64,000 nucleotides of DNA from Lycium barbarum. Lineage: Eukaryota > Streptophyta > Magnoliopsida > Solanales > Solanaceae. Positions 61,601 to 64,000 of the stretch are shown one piece after another. The notes beneath the pieces are model-generated. The model was not told the DNA's origin, did not search any database, and saw nothing but the letters and a program-made list of their open reading frames with translations. The position numbers and the translations under genes were made by a program. Numbering within the stretch: position 1 is the stretch's first letter; each line of letters starts with the position of its first letter. Location: positions 22,890,336 to 22,954,335 of the forward strand of contig NC_083340.1 of NCBI RefSeq assembly GCF_019175385.1. The letters are read 5' to 3'.

Positions 61601-61622
61601 TCTATTGGCATCTGCAGGACAG
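55697..61622 (+). CDS. BTAF1: BTAF1/MOT1 TBP-associated factor, N-terminal exons (partial)
   Basis: Four coding exons are visible: 55697-55748, 56281-56375, 61131-61345 and 61568-61622. They join in frame to 139 codons beginning [16 protein letters not shown], then [20 protein letters not shown], then [20 protein letters not shown], then [18 protein letters not shown]. This is the N-terminal HEAT-repeat start of plant BTAF1 (Arabidopsis RGD3), a Snf2-family ATPase of about 2,000 aa. That protein binds TBP and uses ATP to remove it from DNA. The ATPase region lies beyond the window. Intron 2 is about 4.8 kb and filled with L1 and RTE insertions; intron 3 contains a U2 snRNA fragment. The middle of exon 3 (about residues 80-120) is more diverged than its ends. 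Confidence 0.9.
55789..56047. mobile_element. Stowaway-type MITE in BTAF1 intron 1
   Basis: The right end aaataaattgagacggagggag is followed by TA; the left end catctgtttcgatttatgtg, preceded by TA, is its decayed inverse. About 259 bp, no ORF. Confidence 0.6.
56974..58894 (+). mobile_element. 5'-truncated L1-type LINE, interrupted by an RTE element
   Basis: The + strand frame 56979-57266 encodes the plant L1 zf-RVT region ([51 protein letters not shown]) and then stops. The 3' UTR runs to 57648, where the RTE copy is inserted, and resumes at 58864 with aataaaattattacc and a poly(A) run (58881-58894). The 5' boundary is approximate. Just before it, a word of about 42 bp beginning tttcacatttgattgagttc is repeated (56848 and 56929). 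Confidence 0.75.
57649..58855 (-). mobile_element. 5'-truncated RTE-clade LINE nested in the L1
   Basis: Minus-strand frames contain [20 protein letters not shown] (58566-58856), the catalytic reverse transcriptase motif, and LYGAECWSV with [16 protein letters not shown] (58281-58514), in broken frames. The 3' tail on the minus strand ends in TTG-type repeats. An 8-bp target repeat tttgttaa flanks it at 57641-57648 and 58856-58863. The element starts inside the reverse transcriptase, so it was never active. Confidence 0.85.
59348..60137 (+). mobile_element. 5'-truncated RTE-clade LINE, 3' portion
   Basis: An uninterrupted frame from about 59353 to the stop at 59827-59829 encodes the end of an RTE reverse transcriptase: [47 protein letters not shown] and a basic tail. 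The 3' UTR ends in tatgttgttgttgttg (60120-60135). It is in the opposite orientation to the copy at 57649-58855. Its open frame suggests it is younger. Target-site repeats were not settled. Confidence 0.85.
61483..61518 (-). pseudogene. U2 snRNA 5'-end fragment (retropseudogene)
   Basis: On the minus strand, about 36 nt starting ATACCTTTCTC at 61518 match the first 36 nt of plant U2 snRNA with about three differences (as recalled). The fragment ends in AAGATCAAGTGTA, just at the branch-point recognition element. Near-identical 20-bp direct repeats flank it: tggtattcttgtattgttag at 61463-61482 and tggtattcttgcattgctag at 61518-61537. No A tail is present. It lies in BTAF1 intron 3 and cannot be functional. 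Confidence 0.8.
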
Positions 61623-64000
61623 GTACTTTATTTTTCCTTTTGACCTTGTAAACCTCTCATGCTTCCTCAGTGTGAATGCATTAGAAAAAGCTGTTTTGAT
61701 AAAGTGTTGTTTATAGTTCTTTGAGATTTTTTTGGATTCTATGGCTGTATTCTTGGAGTTTGTCGATGCAACATTAAAAAAGCAGGTGTTTTCTCGATTT
61801 ATTTTGGTTGTCTTATGATGAATGCTTGAAGCTTGTAGCACCCTACCTAATTCTATGAAAAATTGCATCCGTGCTACATATTATTAAACTCGGTAACGAG
61901 GACAAAATGAAGATACAAAAGTTAGGTTTAAAGTTTAACCTTGATTCGATTGAAAGCTTATTTATGCAATTACTAGATTGCAGATGATATTGTACCACCT
62001 CATCTTAGGGGTGCATCTTAATGAATTTATAAAAGTTCTTTCAAGTTCAGCGCAAATCTTGTATCTTATTGACTGGTCCTGGGATGCATACCTTATCTAA
62101 ATATAAGGTTCTAGTGAGTTCTTTATGCTTGCATTTTAGTAAAGCAGTGTGTTTACAAAGTTCAAAACACAATAAAGTGACAAGGTCCACGGGCTTGAAA
62201 TGAAAAAGTAGAAGTAAAGCGCATGCTTCTTTAAAGTGAAGTGCACAATTTACGAAAAATTAAAAGTACTATACATGTATAAAATTAGTACTATTATGAT
62301 CAAATTTCAATGAAGATAACTAATTTTGACATCTAATACGCGATAATGCAGATATATTCCAGCTCAAAAAAATAATAATGCAGATATTAATCCAACTTCT
62401 CGAAGCGAGATTCAAAGAATCAAATCATTTCTCGTTGGCATCACTTTGTGCGTCACTTTTTTTAAATAGCCGAGATCTCTCTGAGGTCTTTGGCGTATGT
62501 TTCGAAATCCGGTGGATAATGAACCTGTTCCTCTACCTTTCTCGTCTTAGATACCGGATTTCAGGGGTTCCAACTCGGAGACCAAGGCCCTGGGAGCCTT
62601 TGTGCGTGATTGTTTGCAACACAATTATGTGAAGCGCATGGATTCACACATGAAGCATTAACACCTTGTTTCGCAAAGCGATTGCTTTTAATAATTTTGA
62701 TGCAAATATATGCGGGAAAAAAGGGACATGTTTGCTGTATTCGTACAATTGATTCGTTTGTGTCTATAAAATGCTAATTGCTTATTGAATGACGAGCTTT
62801 GTTGTCACTTGCAAGCCCACACATGCATCATAGGAATGTTAATCTGCCTAGATTAGCCATTAGTCTGAGGATATAAGGTTGTGCTAAGACTCGCTTTACC
62901 ACTCAAAACCTTTTGTGGAGTGGATATTTGGGCAGAATCCATTTTGTCATACCCGCTCCTTTAGCCATATCAATGCTGGTGTAACCAGTTATCCTTTCTT
63001 CCTAGATGCTTCTCATAGCTACCATGAGGATCCTTTTAAGACGCCAAATTCACAAGAGTATTCGTCAAGCAAAAGTCTGACAAACGCAAAGTAATGCAAC
63101 GGGGAAGTCCTTTCCAAACAATTGGCATCTATGTATGGATGGGAGTATCTCACAGTTCATCGAGGGTTTTTGTGACTTCAGGAAAGTCAAATTGGTAGAT
63201 TACTATATGTTTGATAAGTCAGATTGGTATATTCCATTAGCATTTCACTTTGCTAGAAAGTTCCGTGTTTTTCTGGCAGCCTTCTATTTCCAAGCAACCT
63301 AAGAGGTTTTGACTTATAGAATTGTTCTATACATGGTGAAAAGGTAAGCCGACCCCAAGAGTTTGAGCAAAATGCTAGAGTATCTCTGAATAAAACTTTG
63401 TCCAAACTTTTGGTTTTGGAGAGAGTAGTTTAATGGGCAATCCTAGTGTGTATGGAAGCAATACTATTGTTGACCGACAGAAGGTGGTTGGCAATAAAAT
63501 TCATGTTTAGGACCTTATTTTCCTTATAACTTTTGGTGTTGCTTTTGTTGACATCTTTTCCTCCTCTATGTCCTTTATTTTTTAATAAATTTCTGCTGTC
63601 AAAATTGATTTTTTATGTCAGAGTGAAATGCAATGTCTTTCTAAAACAATAAAAGGAAAAAAAAAAAGAATAATAAAGTGATAAGAGTGGCAAGATATTT
63701 GAGCATTTTGGGCACATAAAGTTCTCCTATGAAATGCTTATTGAACTTTGAGCGGTTTCTTTTCGGAGATCTTTAATTACCATGGGCGACCTTATTTCCT
63801 TTTGAAAGTGGTAACTGTATTCTATGTCATATGAGCAAAACAGTACGTAGGTTGTACTGATACCATATTTACAGAAGTACTCCAAGACTACTGTTTTATG
63901 CCTATATTGAATCTAAAACATCAATGATAGTAGCAGTATCATCTAAGTAGACCTGATTACACCAAAAACAAAGCAGTAAAATACAATTCAGCTTGACCTG
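61623..64000 (+). other. BTAF1 intron 4 (partial), no exon found
   Basis: After the donor at 61623 no further BTAF1 exon was seen up to the window end, so the intron is at least 2.4 kb. A stretch around 62140-62640 has words such as aaagcgcatgcttc and tgtgaagcgcatgg that look like dispersed-repeat DNA, but no family or terminus could be defined. An A-rich run lies at 63657-63668. Confidence 0.5.

Noticed and set aside
62378..62632. 84-aa frame in BTAF1 intron 4
   Set aside because: It does not match the expected next BTAF1 exon and shows no domain; the DNA looks like dispersed repeat.

Overview
The window is nuclear DNA of a flowering plant, very probably a Solanaceae species. The reasons are multi-exon genes with GT..AG introns, AT-rich intergenic DNA, Au-type SINEs, RTE/TS-type tails ending in TTG repeats, Stowaway and Tourist MITEs, L1 LINEs, a gypsy-like solo LTR and Helitrons. 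The genus is not resolved by sequence alone.

Three protein genes are supported. (1) On the + strand, 2698-15140 (14 exons, 656 aa), a chloroplast ABC1-family atypical kinase best matching ABC1K1/PGR6. (2) On the - strand, 34412-18944 (20 exons, 689 aa), an intact threonyl-tRNA synthetase of the cytosolic/mitochondrial type. (3) On the + strand from 55697 and running off the right edge, the N-terminal exons of BTAF1/MOT1 (RGD3-like), the Snf2-family factor that removes TBP from DNA. All splice junctions were read directly and keep phase throughout. The three genes are unrelated housekeeping functions (plastid lipid/quinone homeostasis, translation, transcription) and do not form a cluster.

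Layout: 1-2115 retrotransposon remnants; 2116-15140 ABC1K1 with MITE, RTE-tail and tandem-repeat insertions in its introns; 15141-18943 intergenic between the two convergent genes, with an Au SINE inside repeat DNA; 18944-34412 ThrRS, whose introns hold two L1 insertions, a tiny L1 stub, a duplicated retroposon, a Tourist MITE, an Au SINE and Stowaway MITEs; 34413-55200 a 21-kb repeat block; 55200-64000 BTAF1 with nested L1/RTE insertions and a U2 snRNA fragment.

The most notable structure is at 35690-48181: a head-to-tail row of minus-strand Helitron-like elements, each with a GC-rich hairpin 8 nt before a CTAG (or degenerate) 3' end. The middle element carries fragments of an acetolactate synthase gene and of the 5' part of a RING-CH zinc-finger gene, plus a 50-bp near-exact second copy of that RING-CH exon. 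Other highlights are a 36-nt 5' fragment of U2 snRNA between 20-bp direct repeats in a BTAF1 intron, nested insertions with clear target-site duplications, and a long-TIR element upstream of ThrRS.
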